Source of the DNA: Apostichopus japonicus | Taxonomy: Eukaryota; Echinodermata; Holothuroidea; Aspidochirotida; Stichopodidae | Length of the DNA stretch: 64,000 nucleotides | Assembly: GCF_037975245.1 (NCBI RefSeq) | Contig: NC_092583.1 | Location: 5,427,264 to 5,491,263, forward strand | Direction of reading: 5' to 3' | Part shown: piece after piece, positions 35,601 through 44,262 of the stretch | How positions within the stretch are numbered: position 1 is the stretch's first letter | How the letters are laid out: the number at the start of each line of letters is the position of its first letter | The notes under the pieces: model-generated | Databases searched by the model: none | The model's input: the letters and a program-made list of their open reading frames with translations, nothing else | What the model was told of the DNA's origin: nothing | Program-made: the position numbers and the translations under genes

Positions 35601-38600
35601 AGGTAAGCATCTGTATCAGAGCTTGAGCTATGTGTGGTTTCTGCTTTATGCATTCATCTCAGATAATGGAATTTATTGAGGTAAGCATCTGTATCAGAGC
35701 TTGAGCTATGTGTGGTTTCTGCTATATGCATTCATCACAGATAATGGAATATATTGAGGTAAGCATCTGTATCAGAGCTTGATCTATGTGTGGTTTCTGC
35801 TATATGCATTCATCTCAGATAATGGAATATATTGAGGTAAGCATCTGTATCAGAGCTTGAGCTATGTGTGGTTTCTGCTTTATGCATTCATCTCAGATAA
35901 TGGAATATATTGAGGTAAGCATCTGTATCAGAGCTTGAGCTATGTGTGGTTTCTGCTTTATGCATTCATCTCAGATAATGGAATATATTGAGGTAAGCAT
36001 CTGTATCAGAGCTTGAGCTATGTGTTCTTTCCTCATGGTACATAGATGACCTGTCCACTATTTAAAGTGTCCTGATAATTTCATAGACAAATCACATTAC
36101 TATGTACACAGTGGCATTGAAATGTATTTAAGAGCAATTAATGGGATTTTGTGTTTTAAATTAATTAAAATCTAATAATATGAGTTCACAGTTTCTTTGA
36201 ATGTTATCCCATGACATTTGATGTGTAGTAGAAGCAGTGTCTGCTATTTATTTTATATGTTTGTGGTTTAATCTTTCAGGAGGCTACAGCAGCGATATCA
36301 ATATTTGCAACATTTCATCTCTGAATCTATTTTCTCAGTTGGGTGAACCTACTAGAATCATCACACTATCAAATCCTTGAACTTTCAACTGTTCATGGAT
36401 TTCCAAAATTTTTACGTTTTGTAGATAAGCAGCTTGTTATTGTTTTTGAAGGCCCTACTTCTCCTAGATCATAAGATTTCATCTTTTATGAAATAAGATT
36501 ATGCAAGATATCTTTATATTAAATTTTGTGATGCCAGATAATGGTTGTCTTGCTATAATTTTCCCATACTTTTGATAGAGTGTAAGCAAGAAATGAATGT
36601 GTAATGTTCCTCTTTGTTTATCTCGTTGTTGATGGTAATTTGGTAACTTTGCATGTTCCCTGCAGTGTATAGTTCATGTGTTTCATGTAAGTTGATATAT
36701 CAATCAAATGATTTCATTTTCTTGCAGGATATTTTAAACCCTAAGGTGGTCACTCTAGATTCAGACCTCTTCACTACACTTATTGTCCAACGATCTAAGG
36801 ATGAGCTGTGGTTGGTAGATTTTTTTGCCCCATGGTGTGGACCTTGTCAGCAGTTAGCTCCAGAGTGGCGGCGAGTGGCCAAGGTATGTCGCACTGTAAA
36901 TTAAAATGAGTAATGATGCTGTTGCCTTTCTTGTACCATATAGCGGAAGGCATAAGTAGTTTGATATAAGTTGAGAAAATATGAGAAAAGGTCGGACAGT
37001 CTGGTTGTGCAGTCCATAAGCGTCAGTAGCACTACAGTGCTGCTTAGAACTGTCTCCAATATGATTCTCTACTCATTTTAGCAAATGCATATGAGGCATC
37101 CTTCAGACATCTCATTTAGTTATAAACATGTGTACAAATGTACATAATGAAGGTTTCACTGACTGAATCTTTTTTTATTTTGATATGGTTGGTTCTTTCC
37201 ATAAGGACTAAAATCTGAAGATAAAGTCCTTTATGTTCATTATGCATTGGTAAAGGTGCTTGTCCTTACTAGTATGGATTATTAATTTTGTTGCAACAGG
37301 TAATATTTTATATTGTGAAATGAAAAACATTGTACTAGCACTTTCCTGCAAGCTTTGTTACATTTCATTGGTTTCCTTTTAGAGGTTAAATGGTACTGCT
37401 CGTCTTGGTTCTGTTGACTGTGTTGAACATCAGCAGCTTTGCAGCAGTCAGTCTGTTAGTGGATATCCTACAATAAGGGCATATCCTGTTGGAAAAACTG
37501 GATCTTCCATGTATAGGTAAGTGTCTATTGTAACAGTCTGCATGTTCTTTCCATTTAGACATGTGCAATCACCACCCACCAGTTGGCATGGTAACTGCTA
37601 GCAAAGAGTCATGTGCTTGATATCCTCTGTGTTTATATGGGTTACATTGTATGGTATAGAGGATTGCTCACTACCTCCAACAGTACATGTTCCAATATCA
37701 TAGTTTAAGAAAATAATCTTGTTCTATCTATATATATATTTCTTTTACTCATTTCCCTCATCCATCTTCCAACATGGCTTTACGTGGCTCTGTGTTTGCC
37801 AGCACACATTTCAGACTTATATTAAGATATATCCCAAGACATTATATATAAATTATCATTGAATTTGGCACTTTCCTGTGATCTCATTTCTGATGGAATG
37901 CCACCATTACAGCACTTATAACGGTTGGTTCCGTAACGTTCAATCTTTGGTCGGCTGGGCGTATCAATTGCTTCCATCAAGTGTGACAATCATTACCAAG
38001 CAGAATTTCCGAGACAAAGTGTTAAGAAGTGAAGATCCCTGGGTCGTTGATTTCTATGCGCCGTGGTGTGGTCCCTGCCAAGCATATATGCCTAACTTTG
38101 AAGAAATAGCAAAGGTAAGAATTATCAAGGAATACATGGGTCGTTGATTTCTATGCGCCGTGGTGTGGTCCCTGCCAAGCATGCATGCCTAACTTTGAAG
38201 AATTAGCAAAGGTAAGAATTATCAAGGAATACATGGGTCGTTGATTTCTATGCGCCGTGGTGTGGTCCCTGCCAAGCATACATGCCTAACTTTGAAGAAA
38301 TAGCAGAGGTAAGAATTATCAAGGAATACACAATAGCTGCTGTACTTTGGCTGTTTATACCATAATACAACACTTTATCTACTGAAAAGCTTGCATGTCT
38401 TTTACCAAATAAGTGTTAAAGGTTTAAACTAATAGCCATGGTTTTGTTTGGTTGTTTTATGTGGTTTTGAGATGTGCCTGTTGCATTAGTAAATGTTACC
38501 AAATAAGTGTTAAAGGCTTAAACTAATAGCCATGGTTTTGTTTGGTAGTTTTATGTGGTTTTGAGATGTGCCTGTTGCATTAGTAAATGTTACCAAATAA

Positions 38601-41600
38601 GTGTTAAAGGCTTAAACTAATATCCATGGTTTTGTTTGGTAGTTTTATGTGGTTTTGAGATGTGCCTGTTGCATTAGTAAATGTTACCAAATAAGTGTTA
38701 AAGGCTTAAACTAATATCCATGGTTTTGTTTGGTAGTTTAATGTGGTTTTGAGATGTGCCTGTTGCATTAGTAAATGTTACCAAATAAGTGTTAAAGGCT
38801 TAAACTAATAGCCATGGTTTTGTTTGGTAGTTTAATGTGGTTTTGAGATGTGCCTGTTGCATTAGTAAATGTTACCAAATAAGTGTTAAAGGCTTAAACT
38901 AATAGCCATGGTTTTGTTTGGTAGTTTAATGTGGTTTTGAGATGTGCCTGTTGCATTAGTAAATGTTACCAAACAAGTGTTAAAGGTTTAAACTAATAGC
39001 CATGGTTTTGTTTGGTAGTTTAATGTGGTTTTGAGATGTGCCTGTTGCATTAGTAAATGTTACCAAACAAGTGTTAAAGGCTTAAACTAATAGCCATGGT
39101 TTTGTTTGGTAGTTTAATGTGGTTTTGAGATGTGCCTGTTGCATTAGTAAATGTTACCAAACAAGTGTTAAAGGTTTAAACTAATAGCCATGGTTTTGTT
39201 TGGTAGTTTAATGTGGTTTTGAGATGTGCCTGTTGCATTAGTAAATGTTACCAAATAAGTGTTAAAGGCTTAAACTAATATCCATGGTTTTGTTTGGTAG
39301 TTTAATGTGGTTTTGAGATGTGCCTGTTGCATTAGTAAATGTTACCAAATAAGTGTTAAAGGCTTAAACTAATATCCATGGTTTTGTTTGGTAGTTTTAT
39401 GTGGTTTTGAGATGTGCCTGTTGCATTAGTAAATGTTACCAAATAAGTGTTAAAGGCTTAAACTAATATCCATGGTTTTGTTTGGTAGTTTAATGTGGTT
39501 TTGAGATGTGCCTGTTGCATTAGTAAATGTTACCAAATAAGTGTTAAAGGCTTAAACTAATATCCATGGTTTTGTTTGGTAGTTTAATGTGGTTTTGAGA
39601 TGTGCCTGTTGCATTAGTAAATGTTACCAAATAAGTGTTAAAGGCTTAAACTAATAGCCATGGTTTTGTTTGGTAGTTTAATGTGGTTTTGAGATGTGCC
39701 TGTTGCATTAGTAAATGTTACCAAACAAGTGTTAAAGGCTTAAACTAATAGCCATGGTTTTGTTTGGTAGTTTAATGTGGTTTTGAGATGTGCCTGTTGC
39801 ATTAGTAAATGTTACCAAACAAGTGTTAAAGGTTTAAACTAATAGCCATGGTTTTGTTTGGTAGTTTAATGTGGTTTTGAGATGTGCCTGTTGCATTAGT
39901 AAATGTTACCAAATAAGTGTTAAAGGCTTAAACTAATATCCATGGTTTTGTTTGGTAGTTTAATGTGGTTTTGAGATGTGCCTGTTGCATTAGTAAATGT
40001 TACCAAACAAGTGTTAAAGGTTTAAACTAATAGCCATGGTTTTGTTTGGTAGTTTAATGTGGTTTTGAGATGTGCCTGTTGCATTAGTAAATGTTACCAA
40101 ATAAGTGTTAAAGGTTTAAACTAATATCCATGGTTTTGTTTGGTAGTTTAATGTGGTTTTGAGATGTGCCTGTTGCATTAGTTTGGCTTTTCATAGCAAC
40201 TTCTTTGTTTCCTTTTCCAATAGACTATGAAAGATCATGTCCGTGCTGGTAAGGTGGATTGTCAGGCTCATGCATCTATATGTCAACAAGCTAGTATTAC
40301 AGGATACCCATCAGTAAGGATATATAAAGGAACAACCAAAAAGGGATATTCTCAAGTAAGTTTGCCCTTGTCATCATTACTATGCTAAAGAGTATCTATG
40401 TAGAGATCTATGAAGAGTATCTAAAGAGTATACTCTGCTAAAGAGTATCAGTTGACATTGAACTTTTCTTGCTAACACTGTTTTGCTATAATCCATTGCT
40501 TGGGATGTGTGTCCTTTCATATAGTAAATTGCTAGAAAAATAGTGACGGGGAGGCTAAGATAAGATTATCATCCAAAAAACTCAGTCATTGTTGTTGCTT
40601 AGAAATGGGAACGAAATCCTTGTAAACATGAAAGGGAAAATAGTGAGGCTTGCATGAATGTTATTCAGGGTTTGTGTATCCAGTTTTAATAGTAAGTACA
40701 AGAACCTTGTTGTTTGTTAGAGGTCAAAGGTCAATTGAGGTCACCAGAGGTAAAAGTTTAGAAACCTTGCAAACATGACTGTTCCATGAGTTACACATGG
40801 ATGAATTTGGTATGTAAGACCAGCTTAGTGTTTACAAGAACCTTGTTTTTATTATGGAGATCATATGTCTGTTAAGGTCAAAGTAAGTCTAAGTTTGAAA
40901 ACCTAGTACACTGGTGAACTTCACTTAATCTCAATATTATGTCCCTGACTTGAGATATGGTTGCTATAGTGTAATATACATAATATAATACATAAGATTT
41001 ACTCATGCTAGTACAATACAACTTCCTATGTAACATGTAGGAGAAGAGACTCTGTAAATAATGTTAATGATTTGAAAAGAAAATACCATTTCAATCATTT
41101 TCATTTCAGAATTGGTATGGAGAAGGTGTCCAGAATATATATCCCAACTTTTTAATTCCTCATTTGAAGCAAAAATTTCCAAATAAATTACAAGAAGTAA
41201 GTAACATGTCTTAACATTTAATTTTGCTCAACAAATCATATTTTGAGTAGTAAGATTTCTATTATAAACATTATGTATTTTGTTCATTTGAGTTGAGATG
41301 TGACCTAAGTGCTCCAAATGTTCCTCTGTATGTTTCTATCTGACAGGATTGTCTTCTATGAAAGGATGATTACTTTGAAGTAACTTGGACAGATAGATAT
41401 TGCAATACCTTATCCCTTTATTGTTGCTGTTATGTATAGACTTGATAACATAAAACTGTATCACAAACAGAGATCACTAAATAGCACTCTGGTAAATCAC
41501 AAAGATGAAGCCTCTGAAAGTACAGTTCAATTTCTTGAAGTTCTTAATGTAACATATCATAATAAAAGGTCAAAAGTTTAAACCATTGGGTCCTCACCTA

Positions 41601-42061
41601 TATCAACCGCATATCAGATTTAAGAGCTCTCAATTTTACTTTCAGAGGCCTTACTGTGGCTAAAACTCCAATTTTTAAAAACCTCTATGACCTACACCTT
41701 TATCATTGTACAATATCAATCCATAATTCCCTTTTGAAGGCTCTGTCCTGGCTATGTGGATCATTTACTAAGCAAAACATGGCAGCTGTTACCTAAAATA
41801 ATAAAGAAAGTGAGAGTGCAAATAAGTAAAATATATGAATGTTGCAAAGTCACCCCTGCATTTCTGTCATCTTCCATACAGAATCCTGGTTAATGTGTGA
41901 AAAAAAAAACATAGTCTTGTTCCTGTCATTCACCTGGTTAAACTATAAATGTTAACTGCATGATTTCTAAGGGTTGTTAGTAAATGTGTTGAATCTCCCT
42001 CAAACTTATTTTTTGTTTAATTCTACAGTTCAGTACTAAAACAGTTAAAGATGAGCTCTGA
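20431..42061 (+). CDS. DNAJC10: DNAJC10 / ERdj5, ER disulfide reductase with J domain (18 exons, complete)
   Basis: Spliced CDS of 2427 nt, 808 codons plus stop; human ERdj5 is 793 aa. Exons: 20426-20622, 21268-21439, 21984-22034, 25721-25803, 26581-26706, 27644-27734, 28078-28155, 28741-28817, 29201-29329, 29654-29743, 31760-31885, 32951-33418, 36728-36883, 37383-37516, 37913-38114, 40224-40355, 41110-41196, 42029-42061. All junctions are GT-AG and phases match throughout. Product: signal peptide (about 1-28); J domain (about 31-100) with HPD at 59-61; thioredoxin active sites CHHC (157-160), CSPC (491-494), CGPC (598-601) and CGPC (710-713); Trx-like non-catalytic segments between 239 and 480; C-terminal KDEL. 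In the known family it reduces disulfides of misfolded proteins and recruits BiP through the J domain for ER-associated degradation. The introns are loaded with tandem arrays (see findings). The upstream non-coding exon was not found. Confidence 0.96.
21268..21439 (+). CDS. DNAJC10: DNAJC10 exon 2: end of J domain
   Basis: Encodes [20 protein letters not shown], the third and fourth helices of a J domain, then the NRYESW segment that links to the thioredoxin part in ERdj5. Acceptor ATTTCAG, donor TTTG|GTATGA, ends phase 1. Confidence 0.93.
21984..22034 (+). CDS. DNAJC10: DNAJC10 exon 3
   Basis: A 51-nt exon, phase 1 to 1, encoding [16 protein letters not shown] at the start of the first thioredoxin domain. 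It lies in frame between exons 2 and 4 and matches the order of human ERdj5. Confidence 0.9.
22035..25720 (+). other. DNAJC10: DNAJC10 intron 3
   Basis: A 3.7-kb intron mostly filled by the 36-bp higher-order array at about 22440-25065, listed separately. The flanks contain scattered GTACTT-rich sequence. Long ORFs reading [11 protein letters not shown] through the array are artefacts of a 36-bp (12-codon) period. Confidence 0.85.
22440..25065. repeat. 36-bp tandem array with higher-order structure (intron 3)
   Basis: About 72 monomers of 36 bp, with core TGATACTGTACTTGGTAGTG followed by CACTCAGCTACACCTA. Eight copies of a distinct 37-bp boundary monomer containing ATCTTACTTGATTAATGCAC divide it. 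Spacings between boundaries are 469, 433, 181, 109, 109, 289 and 109 bp, each n x 36 + 1 (n = 13, 12, 5, 3, 3, 8, 3). Blocks share internal monomer order, showing block-level duplication. Confidence 0.95.
25721..25803 (+). CDS. DNAJC10: DNAJC10 exon 4: first CxxC (CHHC)
   Basis: Encodes [20 protein letters not shown], the first thioredoxin active site. Phase 1 to 0. The acceptor is ACATTTACAG and the donor ACA|GTAAGA. The donor region is duplicated 147 bp downstream. Confidence 0.93.
25804..26340. repeat. Tandem duplications in intron 4, first one starting at the exon-4 donor
   Basis: The sequence from the donor ACAGTAAGACAGTTTTA is repeated once with an offset of 147 bp (donors at 25804 and 25951). 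A second duplication of about 116 bp follows, with GTGATCTGATC at 26110 and 26226. The rest of the intron to 26580 has nothing notable. Confidence 0.85.
26581..26706 (+). CDS. DNAJC10: DNAJC10 exon 5
   Basis: Encodes [19 protein letters not shown] and GVQRFPSL, the second half of the first thioredoxin domain including the cis-proline region. Phase 0 to 0. Acceptor TTGTTTTTAG, donor AGT|GTATGT. Confidence 0.92.
26707..27643 (+). other. DNAJC10: DNAJC10 intron 5
   Basis: No exon or array seen. It contains ordinary AT-rich sequence and a patch around 26930-27260 that looks like an old dispersed insertion. Confidence 0.6.
27644..27734 (+). CDS. DNAJC10: DNAJC10 exon 6
   Basis: Encodes [18 protein letters not shown], then TVHSIWTG, the final helix of the first thioredoxin domain. 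Phase 0 to 1, donor ACAG|GTGTGT. Confidence 0.9.
28078..28155 (+). CDS. DNAJC10: DNAJC10 exon 7
   Basis: Encodes [20 protein letters not shown], the start of the non-catalytic thioredoxin-like segment. Phase 1 to 1, acceptor TTTTGCAG, donor AAAG|GTGAGA. Confidence 0.88.
28166..28542. repeat. 32-bp tandem array (intron 7)
   Basis: About 12 copies of a 32-bp unit containing AAATATGTCTGAATACAAAC and GTGACTGGAA. Because 3 x 32 is divisible by 3, minus-strand ORFs run through it. They are not genes. Confidence 0.93.
28741..28817 (+). CDS. DNAJC10: DNAJC10 exon 8
   Basis: Encodes [18 protein letters not shown] in the non-catalytic thioredoxin-like segment. Phase 1 to 0, acceptor TTCTGAACAG, donor TTG|GTAAGT. 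Intron 8 repeats a short block near 28862 again near 29097. Confidence 0.85.
29201..29329 (+). CDS. DNAJC10: DNAJC10 exon 9
   Basis: Encodes [20 protein letters not shown], then STIMYYPSG, matching the VGWMDC...STTAYFPPG part of the human protein in layout. Phase 0 to 0. Confidence 0.92.
29654..29743 (+). CDS. DNAJC10: DNAJC10 exon 10
   Basis: Encodes [20 protein letters not shown], the linking helix before the second non-catalytic thioredoxin-like segment. Phase 0 to 0, donor CAG|GTTTGT. Confidence 0.9.
29808..30315. repeat. 49-bp tandem array (intron 10)
   Basis: About 10 copies of a 49-bp unit containing AACCATAATCACCCTAGCAG and TGATTTGTGAATC, with variants that recur in blocks. Confidence 0.93.
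30316..31759 (+). other. DNAJC10: Rest of DNAJC10 intron 10
   Basis: AT-rich intronic sequence. Short ORFs at 30568-30819 and 30835-31023 show no domain and no splice logic. A GGGCAAGTTAGAAGTTACC patch near 31320 resembles old repeat sequence. Confidence 0.6.
31760..31885 (+). CDS. DNAJC10: DNAJC10 exon 11
   Basis: Encodes [20 protein letters not shown], the first strand of the second non-catalytic thioredoxin-like segment. Phase 0 to 0, acceptor TTCTATAG, donor AAG|GTATGT. Confidence 0.92.
32038..32925. repeat. 36-bp tandem array (intron 11)
   Basis: About 24-25 nearly identical 36-bp units containing ACTCAGCTACTTCTGTAAGA and CAGAGTCACTAATG. The unit is 12 codons long, which creates a spurious ORF reading [12 protein letters not shown]. 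Each unit also contains TCACTAAT, CAG and TCT|GTAAGA, resembling branch point, acceptor and donor. Confidence 0.95.
32951..33418 (+). CDS. DNAJC10: DNAJC10 exon 12: second CxxC (CSPC)
   Basis: Long 468-nt exon, phase 0 to 0. It encodes the end of the non-catalytic segment ([29 protein letters not shown]), then a full thioredoxin domain with [17 protein letters not shown] and SYPTMILFN, ending IMEFIE. The true donor is GAG|GTAAGC at 33419. The last part of the exon and this donor seed the 78-bp array that follows. Confidence 0.95.
33380..36025. repeat. 78-bp tandem array containing the exon-12 5' splice site, 34 copies
   Basis: GAGGTAAGC recurs at 33416, 33494, 33572 and onward every 78 bp to 35990 without slippage in the copies checked along the array. 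That is 34 copies including the genuine donor. The unit comprises 37 nt of exon 12 plus 41 nt of intron 12. Copies vary at a few sites (ATAATGGAAT/ATAGTGGAAT, TTTATT/TATATT, TTGAGC/TTGATC) in recurring combinations. Confidence 0.97.
36026..36727 (+). other. DNAJC10: Rest of DNAJC10 intron 12
   Basis: Ordinary AT-rich intron leading to the acceptor TTTCTTGCAG at 36718-36727. No exon was seen. Confidence 0.6.
36728..36883 (+). CDS. DNAJC10: DNAJC10 exon 13: third CxxC (CGPC)
   Basis: Encodes [15 protein letters not shown] and [20 protein letters not shown]. Phase 0 to 0. The junction with exon 12 reads FIE|DILNP, the same layout as human FIEDLMNP, which confirms that the first exon-12 donor is the coding one. 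Confidence 0.95.
37383..37516 (+). CDS. DNAJC10: DNAJC10 exon 14
   Basis: Encodes [20 protein letters not shown], then GYPTIRAYP, the second half of the third thioredoxin domain. Phase 0 to 2, donor TATAG|GTAAGT. Introns 13 and 14 (36884-37382, 37517-37912) contain nothing notable. Confidence 0.94.
37913..38114 (+). CDS. DNAJC10: DNAJC10 exon 15: fourth CxxC (CGPC)
   Basis: Encodes STYNGWFRN, then [20 protein letters not shown] and EEIAK. Phase 2 to 0. The donor is AAAG|GTAAGA at 38115. The last 75 or so bases of the exon plus the donor are repeated twice more downstream. Confidence 0.95.
38041..38331. repeat. Triplicated exon-15 end with active site and donor (97-bp unit)
   Basis: Three copies with donors at 38115, 38212 and 38309, exactly 97 bp apart. 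Each contains TGGTGTGGTCCCTGCCAAGC (the WCGPCQ codons) and the GTAAGAATTATCAAGG intron start. Copies 2 and 3 have small changes (ATTAGCAAAG, ATAGCAGAG). 97 is not a multiple of 3, and read-through from copy 1 meets a TGA inside copy 2, so the extra copies are not coding in a normal transcript. Confidence 0.95.
38403..40182. repeat. 94-bp tandem array (intron 15)
   Basis: About 19 copies of a 94-bp unit containing ACCAAATAAGTGTTAAAGG, CCATGGTTTTGTTTGGTAG and GAGATGTGCCTGTTGCATTA. Diagnostic variants (AAATAAG/AAACAAG, AATAGCC/AATATCC, TTTTATG/TTTAATG) recur in multi-unit blocks, indicating block duplication. Confidence 0.95.
40224..40355 (+). CDS. DNAJC10: DNAJC10 exon 16
   Basis: Encodes [20 protein letters not shown], then [11 protein letters not shown], closely matching the human [11 protein letters not shown] segment. 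Phase 0 to 0, acceptor TTCCAATAG, donor CAA|GTAAGT. Confidence 0.95.
40356..41109 (+). other. DNAJC10: DNAJC10 intron 16
   Basis: No array at the donor here. A patch near 40720-40760 with AGAGGTCAAAGGTCA belongs to the dispersed GGTCA-rich sequence seen again at 45-49 kb. Confidence 0.55.
41110..41196 (+). CDS. DNAJC10: DNAJC10 exon 17
   Basis: Encodes [20 protein letters not shown], the last helix of the fourth thioredoxin domain. Phase 0 to 0, acceptor CATTTCAG, donor GAA|GTAAGT. Confidence 0.92.
42029..42061 (+). CDS. DNAJC10: DNAJC10 exon 18: KDEL tail and stop
   Basis: A 33-nt terminal coding segment after acceptor TTCTACAG encodes [10 protein letters not shown] then TGA. KDEL is the ER-retrieval signal of ERdj5. 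The segment is too short for ordinary ORF finding but fixes the gene's 3' end. The 3' UTR continues downstream. Confidence 0.95.
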   Translation, partial: FSTKTVKDEL

Positions 42062-43139
42062 TGCTGGTATCCATTTCTGGTTTCCTTTGGTTCTGTATTC
42101 GAGTCTCTATGAATCTGCTCTATTCTCTGAAATTCCTTAATGGTTTTCTTGAAAGGAATGCCTGGGATGCCTGGAAAGGAATGCCATCATTGCAGATGTT
42201 GAGTTATGATTTAATGGTTAATATTTAAGGTCAACGATACATGGATTTGTCACTTTTGTTATATTTTCCCCATTAGTCAAATTTCTTTTCATTATAGATT
42301 CATGATTTGAGAAACTTTGTCATTTAAAGATGATGTTGTAAATGTATTAGCTGTAGCTTCATTAATTTTTGGAATAACATTTTGGTAATATCGATAAATG
42401 AGTCTGATAGCAGATTCAAATGTGAAATAAGTCAACATGGACAACCTCAGATAGTTTTTAATTTTCAACACAACTTAAACTGGTTAAAGAGACTTACAGA
42501 ATGTTGAAGAGTTGCAACATACAATTATTTACCAGACATTATTGTTATAATTATTATTATTATTGCATTTGTTAAGTATTCCACCTTGGAAATCATTATG
42601 ATGATGATGCTGTTTGCCAATACCCCCAAATGTTCTAGCCAGCCAGCCAGTGGGCAATAGTAGTTTATATGTATATAACATAGTGCTGAGCAAATGAGAG
42701 AAAGAAAGAGGAATGGAGAACATACATGAGTATTATTTAAATTTGACAAGAGGCTTATATTACATTCTTTGCTTGTTTGGTAGGCTTTGTTCACCATTTT
42801 TATCACATATATAAAACTTTTTAATATCACTATTATGAGACTGATGTGTTCCATTAGATCATGTGTCTTGATACATTGGAAATGTTTGGTATAAATGTAA
42901 TCCAAGGAATGTACCGGAAGAGAAAAGATACTTAAAAATACTACAATTTATACTTTAAATAACTGTTTAGTGACTTTAACTTCATTTCTTCCCAATTGAG
43001 CAGAAATCAACATACCCTGTCAGTCACTTACAGACTGTCTTTTATAACATTGGGGAAGAACAATGCACTTGTATTGTTATGTGGAATCAATAGATGGCCA
43101 TGATGTGTGGCATCCCATGAGACTTCCTCAAGTTCCATA
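42062..43139 (+). other. DNAJC10: DNAJC10 3' UTR and downstream flank
   Basis: AT-rich, no exon seen. I saw no clear AATAAA close to the stop; the first canonical one noticed is near 44792 in an A-rich run. The poly(A) site is therefore unresolved. Confidence 0.45.
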
Positions 43140-43945
43140 CCTGGATGAAAGACTTGAGTTTGGTGTTTTATCTCAACCATGAAGTCAATGTGTTAGCTAT
43201 ATGTCAACCGTGAAAAAAGGTGGTAGCTGTCAGCTGGGAAGTCGATGTGTTAGCTACATCCGATGTGAAGTCAATGTGTTAGCTATCTCAACCATGAAGT
43301 CCATGTATTAGCTATGTCAGCTGTGAAGTAAGTGTGTTAGCTATATGTCTACTGGGAAGTCATATTTAGCTATGTCAGCTGTGAAGACAATTGTGAGCTA
43401 TCTCAACCATGAAGTCAATGTGTTAGCTACGTCAGCTGTGAAGTTACTGTGTTAACTATCTCAACCATGAAGTCAATGTGTTAGCTACGTCAGCTGTGAA
43501 GTTACTGTGTTAACTATCTCAACCATGAAGTCAATGTTTTAGCTATATATCAACCGTAAAGAAAGGTGGTAGCTGTCAGCTGGGAATTCAATGTATTAGC
43601 TATCTCAACCATATAGTAAATGTATTAGTTATGTCAGCTGGGAAGTCAAAGTGTTAGCTGTCTCAACCATGAAGTCAATGTTTTAGCTACATCTGCTGTG
43701 AAGTCAATGTGTTAGCTATTTGTCAACTGTGCAGTCAATGTGTTAGCTATTTCAACCATGAAGTCAATGTATTACTGTAGCTATATGTCAACTGGGAAGT
43801 CATATTCAGCTATGTCAGCTGTGAAGTTAGTGTTGTTAGCTATCTCAACCACAAAGTCAATGTATTAGCTATCTAAACCATATAGTAAATGTATTAGCTA
43901 TGTCAGCTGGGAAGTCAATGTGTTAGCTATGTCAGCTTTAAAGTC
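43140..43945. repeat. 29-bp degenerate tandem array
   Basis: Roughly 28 units of about 29 bp built on CATGAAGTCAATGTGTTAGC and CTATCTCAAC, alternating with a CTATGTCAGCTGTGAAGT type. It lies downstream of DNAJC10 and could be in its 3' UTR. Confidence 0.85.
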
Positions 43946-44262
43946 TTCCATGCTGCACATGCTTAATATGTATCATTTTATTTATATTGAAGTCTTCTTT
44001 GGTTACCTATCAGTCTTTCAAATAATTTATATACCTATCGATAGTTTAGTGTAACAGTCACAAAATAATATTTAATCATTCTCACATTTTCCTTTGTTTC
44101 CTGCTTGTTTTTATATTTTTCTCTTGTAATATTTAACCAGTTAACATATATCGATGGCAGAAGTCACTATGGTTTTGTCTTTAAAAAGTATTTGTTGTAA
44201 TACTATGGCACAAATGACATACAAGAAAAGAAGACATACATAGCAGACATTTATGATGATTC

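Noticed and set aside
33380-36025. CRISPR-like regular array
   Set aside because: Units are contiguous repeats without unique spacers, derived from a host exon, in a eukaryotic gene.
41347-41361. Alternative last exon after CTGACAG encoding DCLL and a stop
   Set aside because: Splice signals are plausible and in frame, but it would remove the KDEL tail. The exon at 42029-42061 restores the conserved family ending.
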